From Herpetosiphon geysericola (GTDB lineage: Bacteria; Chloroflexota; Chloroflexia; Chloroflexales; Herpetosiphonaceae), in contig NZ_LGKP01000022.1 in NCBI RefSeq assembly GCF_001306135.1, forward strand, positions 62,001 through 126,000: DNA of 64,000 nucleotides. The letters run 5' to 3'. The first letter of the stretch is position 1. Every line of letters starts with the position of its first letter. The notes under the pieces were generated by a model that was not told where the DNA came from, did no database searches, and was given only the letters and a program-made list of their open reading frames with translations. A program made the translations under genes and the position numbers. This document shows positions 28,043-36,556 of the stretch, in pieces.

Positions 28043-29587
28043 TTATTCCCATTCGATGGTGGCTGGTGGTTTTGAGGAAATATCATAGACCACCCGATTG
28101 ACCCCAGTGACTTCGTTAACGATCCGACTGGAGACTTTCGCTAACAGTTCGTAGGGCAAGCGCGCCCAATCGGCAGTCATAAAGTCCTCGGTGCTGACGG
28201 CGCGAATCGCAATCGTATCTGCATAGGTGCGATAATCGCCCATCACGCCAACGCTCTGAACTGGCAAGAGTACCGCAAAGGCTTGTTGCGTTGCCCGATA
28301 CAAGCCAGCAGCGCGTAGTTCTTCTAGGAAAATCGCATCTGCATGGCGCAAGGTTTCCAAGCGCTCAAAGCTAATTGCGCCCAGCAAACGCACGGCCAAA
28401 CCAGGGCCAGGGAAGGGATGGCGCCAAACCCAATCTTCGGGCAAGCCCAACGCCAAGCCTGCTGCCCGCACTTCATCCTTGAACAACATGCGCAACGGCT
28501 CGATCACCTTCAATTTCATATCAGCAGGCAAACCGCCAACGTTATGATGGGTTTTGATTTTAACCGCTACGTTGCGATCGGGCGCTGTCGATTCGATCAC
28601 GTCGGGATAGAGCGTGCCTTGCACCAAGTAGGCTGCATCGTCGAGGTTGCGGGCTTCGCGCTCGAAAATTCGAATAAACTTCTCGCCGATGATTTTGCGC
28701 TTTTGCTCTGGGTCGGTCACGCCAGCTAGCGCAGCCAAAAATTCTTCGGCAGCATCAACCGTAATCAATTCAATTTGGAAATGATCGCGGAAGGTGCGCG
28801 AAACTTGCTCGGCCTCGCCGCGCCGCAACAAGCCGTTATCCACAAAAATACAGGTCAAGCGCTCGCCGATGGCTTGATGGGCCAACAAGGCGGCTACTGC
28901 TGAATCGACTCCACCGCTGAGCGCACAAATCACTTGGCCGCTTGGCGCTTGCTGCTGAATGCGCTCAACTGCTTCTTGGATAAACTGGCTTGGCTGCCAG
29001 CTCCCAGCGCATTCGCAAATGCGGTAGATAAAATTGTGCAGCACTTGCTTGCCATACGGCGAATGCACGACTTCGGGGTGAAATTGCAGCCCATACCAGC
29101 GCCGTGCTTCATCTGCCGCCGCTGCATAAGGCGAATTGGGGCTAACCGCAATCGGATGCCAGCCAGCAGGCAGGGTTTCCAAGCGATCGCCGTGGCTCAT
29201 CCAAACCGAATGTTCGCTGGGAATATCGGCTAAGAGCGGCGATTCAGCAGTAATAGTGATCACAGCATGGCCAAATTCGCGATCGTTGGATGGCGCGACT
29301 TTGCCGCCCAAATGATGAGCCTGCAACTGCAACCCATAGCAAATGCCCAAAACTGGCAAATTGCTGGCCAAAACCCAGTCTGGCAGTTGCGGTGCGCCTT
29401 CAGCATAGACGCTATTTGGCCCGCCCGAAAGAATCACGCCCTTGGGCTTGAGCGCGGCAATCGTCGCCTCATCTGCATCGAAGCGTACTAATTCGCTATA
29501 CACGCCCGCCTCACGAACCCGCCGCACAATCAACTGACTATATTGTGAGCCATAATCAAGCACCACAATTGCTTCATTCTGTGTCAT
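28043..29587 (-). CDS. guaA: GMP synthase (glutamine-hydrolysing)
   Basis: Converts XMP to GMP with glutamine and ATP, the last step of GMP synthesis; 514 residues. The N-terminal class I amidotransferase has [16 protein letters not shown] with nucleophile C83, and FHPEV. The ATP pyrophosphatase domain has SGGVDSA, and the dimerisation domain has [11 protein letters not shown] and the terminal 'PPATIEWE'. GAGGAAAC lies before ATG 29587, so I prefer it to an upstream in-frame ATG at 29611. It appears to be a single-gene unit between the repeat mosaic and the MalT-like gene. Confidence 0.97.
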   Translation of the reverse strand: MTQNEAIVVLDYGSQYSQLIVRRVREAGVYSELVRFDADEATIAALKPKGVILSGGPNSVYAEGAPQLPDWVLASNLPVLGICYGLQLQAHHLGGKVAPSNDREFGHAVITITAESPLLADIPSEHSVWMSHGDRLETLPAGWHPIAVSPNSPYAAAADEARRWYGLQFHPEVVHSPYGKQVLHNFIYRICECAGSWQPSQFIQEAVERIQQQAPSGQVICALSGGVDSAVAALLAHQAIGERLTCIFVDNGLLRRGEAEQVSRTFRDHFQIELITVDAAEEFLAALAGVTDPEQKRKIIGEKFIRIFEREARNLDDAAYLVQGTLYPDVIESTAPDRNVAVKIKTHHNVGGLPADMKLKVIEPLRMLFKDEVRAAGLALGLPEDWVWRHPFPGPGLAVRLLGAISFERLETLRHADAIFLEELRAAGLYRATQQAFAVLLPVQSVGVMGDYRTYADTIAIRAVSTEDFMTADWARLPYELLAKVSSRIVNEVTGVNRVVYDISSKPPATIEWE

Positions 29588-29654
29588 TGTTTCCTCAGTT
29601 TGGCACAACAACGGCGTTGTTATTTTGGTTGAGCATACGATGCGGCTAGTTTAA

Positions 29655-30060
29655 CATAGGAATGCAGAAGGTAGAACATAGAACATAGAGCAAAGAACAT
29701 AGGGGAGAAGGAATGAAGAAAAGTAAAAAGGCAGAAGGCAAAAATCAAAAACGCGCTGAGATTCCAGTGATCAGGGGTCAGGATTTAACGCAGCGGCGTA
29801 GAGAACGAGAGGCTATCGGCTTTTGGCTATGGGAACATAATTCAACAAATCTGTGAAATCTGTGGCGAAAAACGAAACCTTCGTGCCCTTCGTGTTCTTC
29901 GTGGATCAATTCATTAACGTAGCAGTGCAGAGAAATAAAGGCTGAGGGATGAAACGCAAAAGGCAGAACGTGAAAATCAACAAATCAGCATGATAATCCT
30001 ACAAATCTGTGCCAATCTGTAGCTAAAAACTTGGTGCGCTTCGCAGTTTCATCCCTGCAT
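29655..30060 (+). repeat. Intergenic repeat mosaic 4
   Basis: The 486-base gap between guaA and the flavoprotein gene has no gene and is nearly all repeat words: GAACATAGAACATAGAGC, AAGGCAGAAGGCAAAAATC, ATCAGGGGTCAGG, AACGCAGCGGCGTAGAG, TTGGCTATGGG, AATCTGTGAAATCTGTGGC, CCTTCGTGCCCTTCGTG, TTCTTCGTGGATCAATTC, GCTGAGGGATGAAACGC and CTGTGCCAATCTGTAGC. 29612-29655 probably holds the guaA promoter. Confidence 0.85.
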
Positions 30061-30073
30061 AAATTACCAATAC

Positions 30074-31804
30074 TTATTCAACTAAGCGGCCAGCAATGCT
30101 GTATTCTTGCTGGCTGAAGGCTGCTTGCACTTCCTCGCTGGCGGTCGGAATTAACTCGGTATCGAGCTGAAGCCGTAGCTGATCGGTTTGATCACGATAC
30201 GGCTTGATGACGATTGTGCGTTGCCATAATGGATCAGTTGCTGGAAAATCGCTACGTTGGTGTGCGCCACGGCTCTCGGGCCGCATCAAGGCTGCCAAAA
30301 TCGTGGCTTCTGCGGTCAACAACATCGATTGTAAATCTAATGTTGCGGCCAAATCGGCTGGGCCGACCGAGCGTTGTTGGGCTTGCAAGCGCAGCGTATG
30401 TAGTTGATCAAGGCTGGCTTCGAGCGTTTGTTCGTTGCGGACTACGCCTGCGCCGTGCCAAACCACCTGTTGCAATTGCTCAATTAAGCTGCGCTGGACA
30501 TCGCCTGCCTGCTGGCTAGCCCATGCCAAGCGTTCAGCTGCTTGCTCAATTTGTGCTGCTTGAATTGGCTGCTCGCTCTGTTGGCGCACATATTCGCCAG
30601 CATGCTGAGCTGCAATCCGCCCAAAAACCAAAATTTCGGCCAAACTATTGCCACCTAAACGATTGGCTCCATGCACGCCAGCAGTTACCTCGCCAGCAGC
30701 ATACAAGCCAGCAATATTGGTCGCATGGCTAAATGGATCGACCTTCAATCCACCCATGGAATAATGGGCGGTTGGCGCAATTTGCATGGCCTCGCGAGTA
30801 ATATCAACGCCCACAGCTTGAAATTGTTCAACCATCCGTGGCAAGCGTTCGCGAATTAAGCTTGCTGGCATATGGCTAATATCGAGCCAAACCCCGCCAT
30901 ACTCGCTGCCGCGACCCTCAATAATTTCCGTGTAATTAGCCAAGGCCACGCGGTCGCGGGTCGATAATTCCATGCGTTCGGCATCGTAGCGCTGCATAAA
31001 CCGCTCGCCATGGCGATTGTAAAGCCTCCCGCCTTCGCCGCGCACTGCTTCAGTTACCAAGGTTCCTGCCAATTCATGGGGGAAAATCATGCCCGATGGA
31101 TGGAATTGCACTAATTCCATATCGGCCAAGTGAGCGCCAACTTGCAAACCCAAGGCCATGCCATCGCCAGTATTTTCGCGTCGCCGCGACGAGGAACGTT
31201 GGTAAATATGAATATGACCGCCCGTTGCCAAAATAACAGCGTTGCTTTCAATCATAAATTGGCGCTGATCCGCTAGCCAAAAGCCATATGCACCATTGAC
31301 CCGATTGCCAGTGTGCAGTAAATCGCTGATATACGCTCGTTCGAGAATTGGAATTTGGCGGCGCTCAACTTCGCGCATCAAGGCATTAATAATCTCAAGC
31401 CCAGTGTAATCGCCAACAAAGCAGGTACGCCGATAGCGATGCGCGCCAAAATAGCGCTGATCGATCAGGCCAGTGCTGGTGCGCGCAAATGGCATGCCCC
31501 AAGCTTCCAATTCAGCAATTGCTTGCGGCGCTTGTTGACAGAGCAATTCGACCATACGTGGGTCGCCGAGCATGCGACCCTCTTGCAAGGTATCGGCGGC
31601 ATGAATCGCCCACGTATCTTCAGGATCGACCGTCGCCAAGGCTGCATTAATGCCGCCAGCAGCCAAAACCGTGTGGGCATCGGCTTTTGGCCGCTTGCCA
31701 ACCAACAAAACCTTCAAGCCTTGATCGTGCACCTCAATTGCTGCCCGTAAACCAGCCCCGCCCGTGCCAATCACCAAAACATCGCTTGTGTAACGCTGCC
31801 GCAT
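30074..31804 (-). CDS. FAD-binding oxidoreductase of the SdhA/FrdA/NadB superfamily
   Basis: 576 residues from ATG 31804, which follows GAGG by 6 bases. The FAD site VIGTGGAGLRAA starts near 11. 'AHTVLAAGGINAAL' contains H44 where SdhA/FrdA attach FAD covalently; L-aspartate oxidase has no His there. Later motifs 'FHPSGMIFPHELAG', 'HYSMGGLKVD' and 'GEVTAGVHGANRLGGNSL' place it near succinate dehydrogenase/fumarate reductase flavoproteins, and the C-terminal 'PESRGAHQRSDFP' agrees. No iron-sulphur or membrane-anchor subunit gene is next to it. Divergent from a LysR regulator, which probably controls it. NadB function cannot be excluded. Confidence 0.87.
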   Translation of the reverse strand: MRQRYTSDVLVIGTGGAGLRAAIEVHDQGLKVLLVGKRPKADAHTVLAAGGINAALATVDPEDTWAIHAADTLQEGRMLGDPRMVELLCQQAPQAIAELEAWGMPFARTSTGLIDQRYFGAHRYRRTCFVGDYTGLEIINALMREVERRQIPILERAYISDLLHTGNRVNGAYGFWLADQRQFMIESNAVILATGGHIHIYQRSSSRRRENTGDGMALGLQVGAHLADMELVQFHPSGMIFPHELAGTLVTEAVRGEGGRLYNRHGERFMQRYDAERMELSTRDRVALANYTEIIEGRGSEYGGVWLDISHMPASLIRERLPRMVEQFQAVGVDITREAMQIAPTAHYSMGGLKVDPFSHATNIAGLYAAGEVTAGVHGANRLGGNSLAEILVFGRIAAQHAGEYVRQQSEQPIQAAQIEQAAERLAWASQQAGDVQRSLIEQLQQVVWHGAGVVRNEQTLEASLDQLHTLRLQAQQRSVGPADLAATLDLQSMLLTAEATILAALMRPESRGAHQRSDFPATDPLWQRTIVIKPYRDQTDQLRLQLDTELIPTASEEVQAAFSQQEYSIAGRLVE

Positions 31805-31925
31805 AACATACCTCGTTGTGTAGCATGAAGCCTCAGCGCAATCAATCAACGATTGCCCCGTATTGCGCCAAGGCATTTTGTTGTTGTTGTTTACTCTACC
31901 GTTAACAAATCGCTACGTCTAAGAT

Positions 31926-31945
31926 ATGATTGCTCTATAAATCAT
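31926..31945 (+). promoter_or_regulatory. Candidate LysR-type binding site
   Basis: ATGATT and AATCAT flank an 8-base spacer, an inverted repeat of LysR-box form, in the 177-base gap between the divergent flavoprotein and LysR genes. It lies 36 bases before the LysR start, so it is well placed for autoregulation and control of the flavoprotein. Confidence 0.5.
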
Positions 31946-31981
31946 AGTCTGAGGCTATCAATTATTAACTAAGGAGTAGCG

Positions 31982-32878
31982 ATGGAATTTAGCCAATTAC
32001 GTTATTTTGAAGCGGTGGCGCGGTTGGGCAACGTGACCAAAGCTGCCCACGAACAGCATATTGCCCAACCTTCGATGAGCAAAGCACTGCAAGCTTTGGA
32101 GCAAGAAGTTGGGGTGCAATTGTTTGATCGAGTTGGGCGTGGGGTCGAGTTGAGCGATGCTGGCGCATTATTGTTGCCTTATGCGCGGCGGGTCTTGGCC
32201 GAAATTCAGGCAGCGCGCCAAGCCTTGCAAGCCCGCGCCGATCTGACGGTTGGCCATGTTTCGTTGGGGGTTACGCCAACGGTCGGTACGCGGCTAATTC
32301 CGCAGGCCTTGGCGACTTTCAATCGGCGCTACCAGGGCATACAACTCGAATTGCACGAGGCTGGAGCCAGCGAGTTGGTCGAATTGCTCAATGCAGGCGT
32401 GGTTGATCTGGCGATTGTTTCAGCGCTGGTGCATGGCGTAGAATCGACCACCTTGTTGAGCGAGCCGCTGGTCGTGGTGGTTAGTCAGCAGCATCGGTTT
32501 GCTCAGCGCCAGAGTGTGCTTGCTAGCGAGTTACGTGATGAAGGCTTTATCGTGTTTCCGCAGGGCTACGAGCTGCGCAATTATACCTTGCAACTCTGCG
32601 AGCAGGCTGGCTTTGCGCCGCGGATTGTGCTTGATGGCGGCGAGATGGATACAGTGGTCAGTTTGGTGGCAGCAGGTTTGGGTGTAGCAGTCGTCCCGCA
32701 ATTAGCTATCGATCAACGCATAGGCTTGCATGCCTTGGCGATTGCTGATGGCGGATTGCAACGCACCTTGCGGTTGATTCGTCATAGTCAACGCCAACCT
32801 TCACCTGCGGCGGCGGCCTTGTATCGGGTTTTGCACGAATGGGTAAGCCAGCATTATGCCCAAGCATCAATTGGATAG
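31982..32878 (+). CDS. LysR-family transcriptional regulator
   Basis: 298 residues. The winged helix-turn-helix at 1-60 ('MEFSQLRYFEAVARLGNVTK', 'QPSMSKALQALEQEVGVQLF') is typical and resembles CbbR/CynR-like members. The effector domain (about 90-290) has the two-lobe periplasmic-binding pattern, with 'LEAGASELVELLNAGVVDLA'-like sequence. AAGGAG precedes the ATG. Divergent to the flavoprotein gene, its likely target; the effector is unknown. Confidence 0.94.
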   Translation: MEFSQLRYFEAVARLGNVTKAAHEQHIAQPSMSKALQALEQEVGVQLFDRVGRGVELSDAGALLLPYARRVLAEIQAARQALQARADLTVGHVSLGVTPTVGTRLIPQALATFNRRYQGIQLELHEAGASELVELLNAGVVDLAIVSALVHGVESTTLLSEPLVVVVSQQHRFAQRQSVLASELRDEGFIVFPQGYELRNYTLQLCEQAGFAPRIVLDGGEMDTVVSLVAAGLGVAVVPQLAIDQRIGLHALAIADGGLQRTLRLIRHSQRQPSPAAAALYRVLHEWVSQHYAQASIG

Positions 32879-32910
32879 TTGCTCACTCCACGCCCATAGA
32901 GTGAGCAACT
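32877..32910. terminator. Bidirectional terminator after the LysR gene
   Basis: AGTTGCTCACTC and GAGTGAGCAACT form a perfect 12-base stem with a 10-base loop; ATTATTT follows on the plus strand. It overlaps the LysR stop codon and sits between convergent genes. Confidence 0.8.
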
Positions 32911-32915
32911 ATTAT

Positions 32916-33581
32916 TTAATCAAATTGGCGTGAAAGCGCTTTAGCTCCTTGGCTCATCCATGGCTTAACCGGCGTGAATTTGAGCACCTCCAGCGGCGCA
33001 GGAATATAGCCGCCACACAGGCGGTTGATAATCGCTTCGGCGATAATCCGGGTTGGAAATTGCTTGGCATCCGATGGACGTTGCCACAGCACGCCTAAAG
33101 TTTGCTCGCACAAAAAGGCGGCGAATGTATTCAAAACCAACAATTGATAATGTGGATCAGGACCATAACGACTTGGCCGCTTGAACCATGTTTCAAAGTC
33201 AGCATAATCGGTTTCGAGGCCACCAAAGCGTTGCAGGCAAATTTCAGTAATTCCAGCCTTCGGGCGCAGCCATGCAGGCGTGCTCGTGTTGGCAAACCAT
33301 TGCTCAAGGCTTGGTACTATGCCCGCAAAATCCTCTTGAATATGTTGGATGGCGATTAACTCGGTTGGCACGGTTTGTTGATCGGAAGGTCGTTGCCAAA
33401 CCTCGCCAAAGATTGCTAGACATAATTCGATGCCATAGGGTTGATGCAACAACATACGATGGCGTGGATCGATACAATAGCTTTTACTACTATCAAACCA
33501 ATGTTCAATTGGCCAATAATCTTGCCAAATGCCGCCCCAGCGCTGGGCCGCACTGCGAGCGTGATAATAGGGATGCGACAT
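32916..33581 (-). CDS. Protein with two DUF6915-like units
   Basis: 221 residues. The start 'MSHPYYHARSAAQRWGGIWQ' and 'IEHWFDSSKSYCIDPRHRML' resemble DUF6915, a family of unknown function. The same pattern returns in the second half: 'FGGLETDYADFETWFKRPSR' and 'PDPHYQLLVLNTFAAFLCEQ', and the phrase VLWQRPSD repeats EVWQRPSD, so the gene looks like an internal duplication. ATG 33581 shares a base with the stop of the preceding gene (TGATG), so it is translated with the tandem family. The ninth codon of a longer frame also exists, but coupling supports this start. Confidence 0.78.
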   Translation of the reverse strand: MSHPYYHARSAAQRWGGIWQDYWPIEHWFDSSKSYCIDPRHRMLLHQPYGIELCLAIFGEVWQRPSDQQTVPTELIAIQHIQEDFAGIVPSLEQWFANTSTPAWLRPKAGITEICLQRFGGLETDYADFETWFKRPSRYGPDPHYQLLVLNTFAAFLCEQTLGVLWQRPSDAKQFPTRIIAEAIINRLCGGYIPAPLEVLKFTPVKPWMSQGAKALSRQFD

Positions 33582-34714
33582 CAATAGCCTCGCTGTTCGC
33601 CATGCCAAAAGGCCACATCAACTCCTTGGTGTTGATCCTCAGGCAGATACATCACATACAATTCTGGGTTTGCAGGGTGGACTGTTACCGGATAGAGCAA
33701 AGAGTTACTTTCGTAGGCTTGCTCTTCTGCATAATCGTATTCATTCCAGATCATGCCCACATAATTGACCATGGCATTGGCAATATCAAGCTGATACACT
33801 CCATGGGGTTGGTATTCTGGCAATGCTCCTGCCCAATCAAAATTCATGAAATCCCATACCAAGCGCTCTAATTCTTGGTTGATAAAGCCTTCACTGAGTG
33901 GTTTGCTGGTTCCATCGGATAAACGATAGAGACGATAGCCAACTTCGGCCTCGTCGTGATTGTTGTAAATTGCCCATTCGAGGCTGATAATTTGTTCTGC
34001 TTGCAACAGGGCGAGTAAGCGTTCGGCAGGGTGCGCCAAATCGATAAGTTTGTCGCTATCAAGCGGATCATCACTGACCAGCGGTTGGTCAATGTTGAGC
34101 GGGGGATTGAGCAAGCCACAGCAAATTTCGTACAAATCCCAATATATTGCCCAATAATCCCAAGGTTCAAATCGTTCGGCGCGGATTTCGCGCGCACAGC
34201 GCCGCGCTATTTCTAAGGCCAGTTGCTGGTTATTGGTTAAGCGCGCTTCAGCAATTTGGGCGATCCAGCCATTGATTGACCATTCTTGCAGGTTTGAATC
34301 TTGTTGATAGAGCCGGATACATTCACGATCGTTACCAAGCCAAAAGTGGGCTTCGAAGATTTGCACTTGATATCTAACATAATCCGAATTGTCGGCCTTG
34401 GTTGCTTTGTATAATAATTGCAGATAGAGCCTTTGCATTGTGGCCTGATCGCCTGCTAGCCGATACCAATTGATCCGCTCTGCTTCATAATCGATCATTG
34501 CTGTTTTATACTCGATGCTTGGCGCTTGTTTCTGCGCTGCTTGGCGCAAATAGTCAGCGGCTTGCGGATCACGCAAATAATACAGACAGCGGGCTAACTC
34601 GGGGAGTTGATAGAACGAACCCTGCGGTTGAGTTTCGTTATTTTTGTAAATTTGTTGCATCATTTCGTGCAAGCGTTGTTGATTCAAGCGCAGGGTCGGG
34701 TATTCTAAGTCCAT
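33581..34714 (-). CDS. Tandem paralogue family, member 4 (unknown function)
   Basis: 377 residues, soluble, acidic. The N-terminal half is helical and TPR-like, with 'ELARCLYYLRDPQAADYLRQ' and 'YRLAGDQATMQRLYLQLLYK'. The C-terminal half is strand-rich: 'LEWAIYNNHDEAEVGYRLYR', 'ELERLVWDFMNFDWAG', and an ending with 'LYVMYLPEDQ' and 'FWHGEQRGY'. It is 34-50% alike by eye to the neighbours at 34732 and 36557. GGAGA precedes ATG 34714, 17 bases after the stop of member 3. I do not recognise the family. The longer upstream frame lies inside member 3. Confidence 0.8.
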   Translation of the reverse strand: MDLEYPTLRLNQQRLHEMMQQIYKNNETQPQGSFYQLPELARCLYYLRDPQAADYLRQAAQKQAPSIEYKTAMIDYEAERINWYRLAGDQATMQRLYLQLLYKATKADNSDYVRYQVQIFEAHFWLGNDRECIRLYQQDSNLQEWSINGWIAQIAEARLTNNQQLALEIARRCAREIRAERFEPWDYWAIYWDLYEICCGLLNPPLNIDQPLVSDDPLDSDKLIDLAHPAERLLALLQAEQIISLEWAIYNNHDEAEVGYRLYRLSDGTSKPLSEGFINQELERLVWDFMNFDWAGALPEYQPHGVYQLDIANAMVNYVGMIWNEYDYAEEQAYESNSLLYPVTVHPANPELYVMYLPEDQHQGVDVAFWHGEQRGY

Positions 34715-34731
34715 CGCTTCTCCGCTCACAG

Positions 34732-35817
34732 CTAATAACTTCGTTGCTCGCCATTCCAGCGAGCCAAATCGAGCATCCGCTCTTCTGGATTGGGCAACAA
34801 TACAACCAACAAATCGGGATTCAGCGCATGTTCGCTGGTGGGATAGGTTGGTAAATCGCCCAACCATTCGCTCTTGCTCTCAACCATTGCTGCATATTCG
34901 TATTGGCTCCAAAGCTGGCCTACACAATGAACCTTGGCGCTTGCTACCTCCAGCCGATAGAGGCCATAGGGCTGCCAACCAGGCAATGACCAATCGAAAT
35001 TCGTCATATCCCATACCAAGCGCTCTAATTCTTGGTTGGCGATGCCTTGATTAAACAGCCGGGTTGTGCCATCGGCTAAAAGGTAGCAACAGTAGCCTTC
35101 CTCGGCCTCGTCGTTATTGTTGTAGATTGACCATTCGAGCGCCACAATCTGGTGGGCTTGCAACAGCTCAATTAATCGCTGAGCCGGATTTGGGGTAATT
35201 TCAAGCACGGGGCCATCGATGCTGAGTGGTGGGTTGAGCAACTGGCAACTAAGCTCATACAAATCCCACAGATTCAGTGGCAGATTGCTCCATGGCTCGA
35301 TTCGCTCCTCGCGAATTGTCGTTGCCAGCCGTTGGGCAACAGTCAAGGCTTGCAGGGAATTGCGCTTGAGTCGGGCTTCGGCCAATTGCGTCATCATGCC
35401 TGCCAATTGAATCGCTTGCAAGGCAGCCTCATGGTGGTAGTACTCAATCAATTTGTGATCATCGCCCAGCCAAAATAAGGCTTGAAAAAAGGCCCATCGA
35501 TAGGTTGCTTGTTGCCATTGGTTGGCGCTAGCAGGCTTGGCTGGCAAGTTACCAAAGCATGTGTGTAGCACTGCCCAATCGCCCGCCATGCGATAGAAAT
35601 TGAGGCTAGCAAACTGCTGATTGATCGTAGTTGATTGTTGTTGGGCTGCTTGGTGCAAATAGCTCGCTGCCTGCGGATCACGCAAATAGTAGGCACAGCG
35701 TGCGAGTTTCACCCATTCATTGGCTCGTAGCGAGTCAGGTTCTTTGGCTTGCAGCTGCCGCATGGTGTTGAGCAAACTTTGCTGATTCAATCGTAGGGTC
35801 GGATATGCTAATTGCAT
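34732..35817 (-). CDS. Tandem paralogue family, member 3 (unknown function)
   Basis: 361 residues. Same layout as member 4: 'QLAYPTLRLNQQSLLNTMRQ' at the start, 'LARCAYYLRDPQAASYLHQA', 'LSIDGPVLEITPNPAQRLIE', 'LEWSIYNNNDEAEEGYCCYL' and an ending 'LDLARWNGEQRSY'. TGGAGA lies 5 bases before ATG 35817, and the junction sequence TTATTAGCTGTGAG with its 17-base spacing is the same as between members 3 and 4. The segment around 35131-35230 is almost identical in DNA to 36241-36330 of the decayed copy, showing recent duplication. Confidence 0.8.
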   Translation of the reverse strand: MQLAYPTLRLNQQSLLNTMRQLQAKEPDSLRANEWVKLARCAYYLRDPQAASYLHQAAQQQSTTINQQFASLNFYRMAGDWAVLHTCFGNLPAKPASANQWQQATYRWAFFQALFWLGDDHKLIEYYHHEAALQAIQLAGMMTQLAEARLKRNSLQALTVAQRLATTIREERIEPWSNLPLNLWDLYELSCQLLNPPLSIDGPVLEITPNPAQRLIELLQAHQIVALEWSIYNNNDEAEEGYCCYLLADGTTRLFNQGIANQELERLVWDMTNFDWSLPGWQPYGLYRLEVASAKVHCVGQLWSQYEYAAMVESKSEWLGDLPTYPTSEHALNPDLLVVLLPNPEERMLDLARWNGEQRSY

Positions 35818-35834
35818 AGGTTCTCCACTCACAG

Positions 35835-36538
35835 CTAATAACTCCGCTTTGTACCATTCCAATGCGCAAGATCGACCGCTTGGCGCAGTTCTGCGGGCAA
35901 ATACATCACATACAAATCTTGGTTAACAGGGTGTTGGATGACGGGATGCGGGATTGCACTTGGCTCATATTCAGCAAAAGCCCGTAAATCTTCATACTCG
36001 TAGCTGCTCCAAAGCATGCCTAAATAGCTGATTTGGGCGGTTTGCACATCAAGCCGATAAACTCCATATGGCTGTTGATCGGGAAACTCGTTCGACCAAT
36101 CCTCATTGACTACATCCCATACCAAGCGCTCTAATTCGTGGTTGGCGAGGCCTTGATGAAACGGTGCGCTGCTGCCATCGGCAAAGTGATAATTACAAAA
36201 ACCCTCGTCGGCCTCATCGTTGTTGTTGTAGATTGACCATTCGATCGCGACAATCTGGTGGGCTTGCAACAGCTCAATTAATCGCTGAGCGGGATTTGGG
36301 CTAATTTCAAGCACGGGGCCATCGATGCTCATAGGTTGTTTGCTCCCAATGACTTACATTGCTGGGCTTAGTTGGCAGCGTTTGAAAGCATGTTCGCCTT
36401 TCGCAAATAGTACGCGCTTCGGGCAAGGCCAACGAGCTTATATGCTGCAAGTTGATGCGTGATTTTCGCTGAGATTTGCTGAAAATGATTGCCTAAACTT
36501 TGTTGGTTTAAGCGCAGAGTGGGATATTCAGGATTCAT
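35835..36538 (-). pseudogene. Tandem paralogue family, member 2, decayed by deletions
   Basis: The ribosome site GAGGAG and start ATG 36538 are intact, and the first residues read MNPEYPTLRLNQQSLGNHF, as in the paralogues. The frame runs through LARSAYYLRKAN and stops at a TAA near 36379. In another frame the same DNA then reads TCFQTLPTKPSNVSHWEQTT, matching the middle of member 3 (TCFGNLPAKPASANQWQQAT). It jumps at 36332 to SIDGPVLEISPNPAQRLIEL, in a third frame, and continues intact to 35835. Two internal deletions with frame changes explain this. A protein of 165 residues could still start at ATG 36332. Confidence 0.85.
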
Positions 36539-36556
36539 CAAACTCCTCTCGATTAA

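Noticed and set aside
29612-30073. tRNA or small RNA genes in the long repeat gaps
   Set aside because: I looked for cloverleaf arms and T-loop GGTTCRAATCC-like sequence and found none; only repeat words are visible.
33272-33871. A 199-codon plus-strand frame
   Set aside because: It is antisense to two well-supported minus-strand genes, with no start signal and no recognisable domain.
36333-36538. Separate small gene in front of the 165-residue frame
   Set aside because: Its frames match the N-terminal and middle parts of the paralogue, so it is part of the pseudogene.
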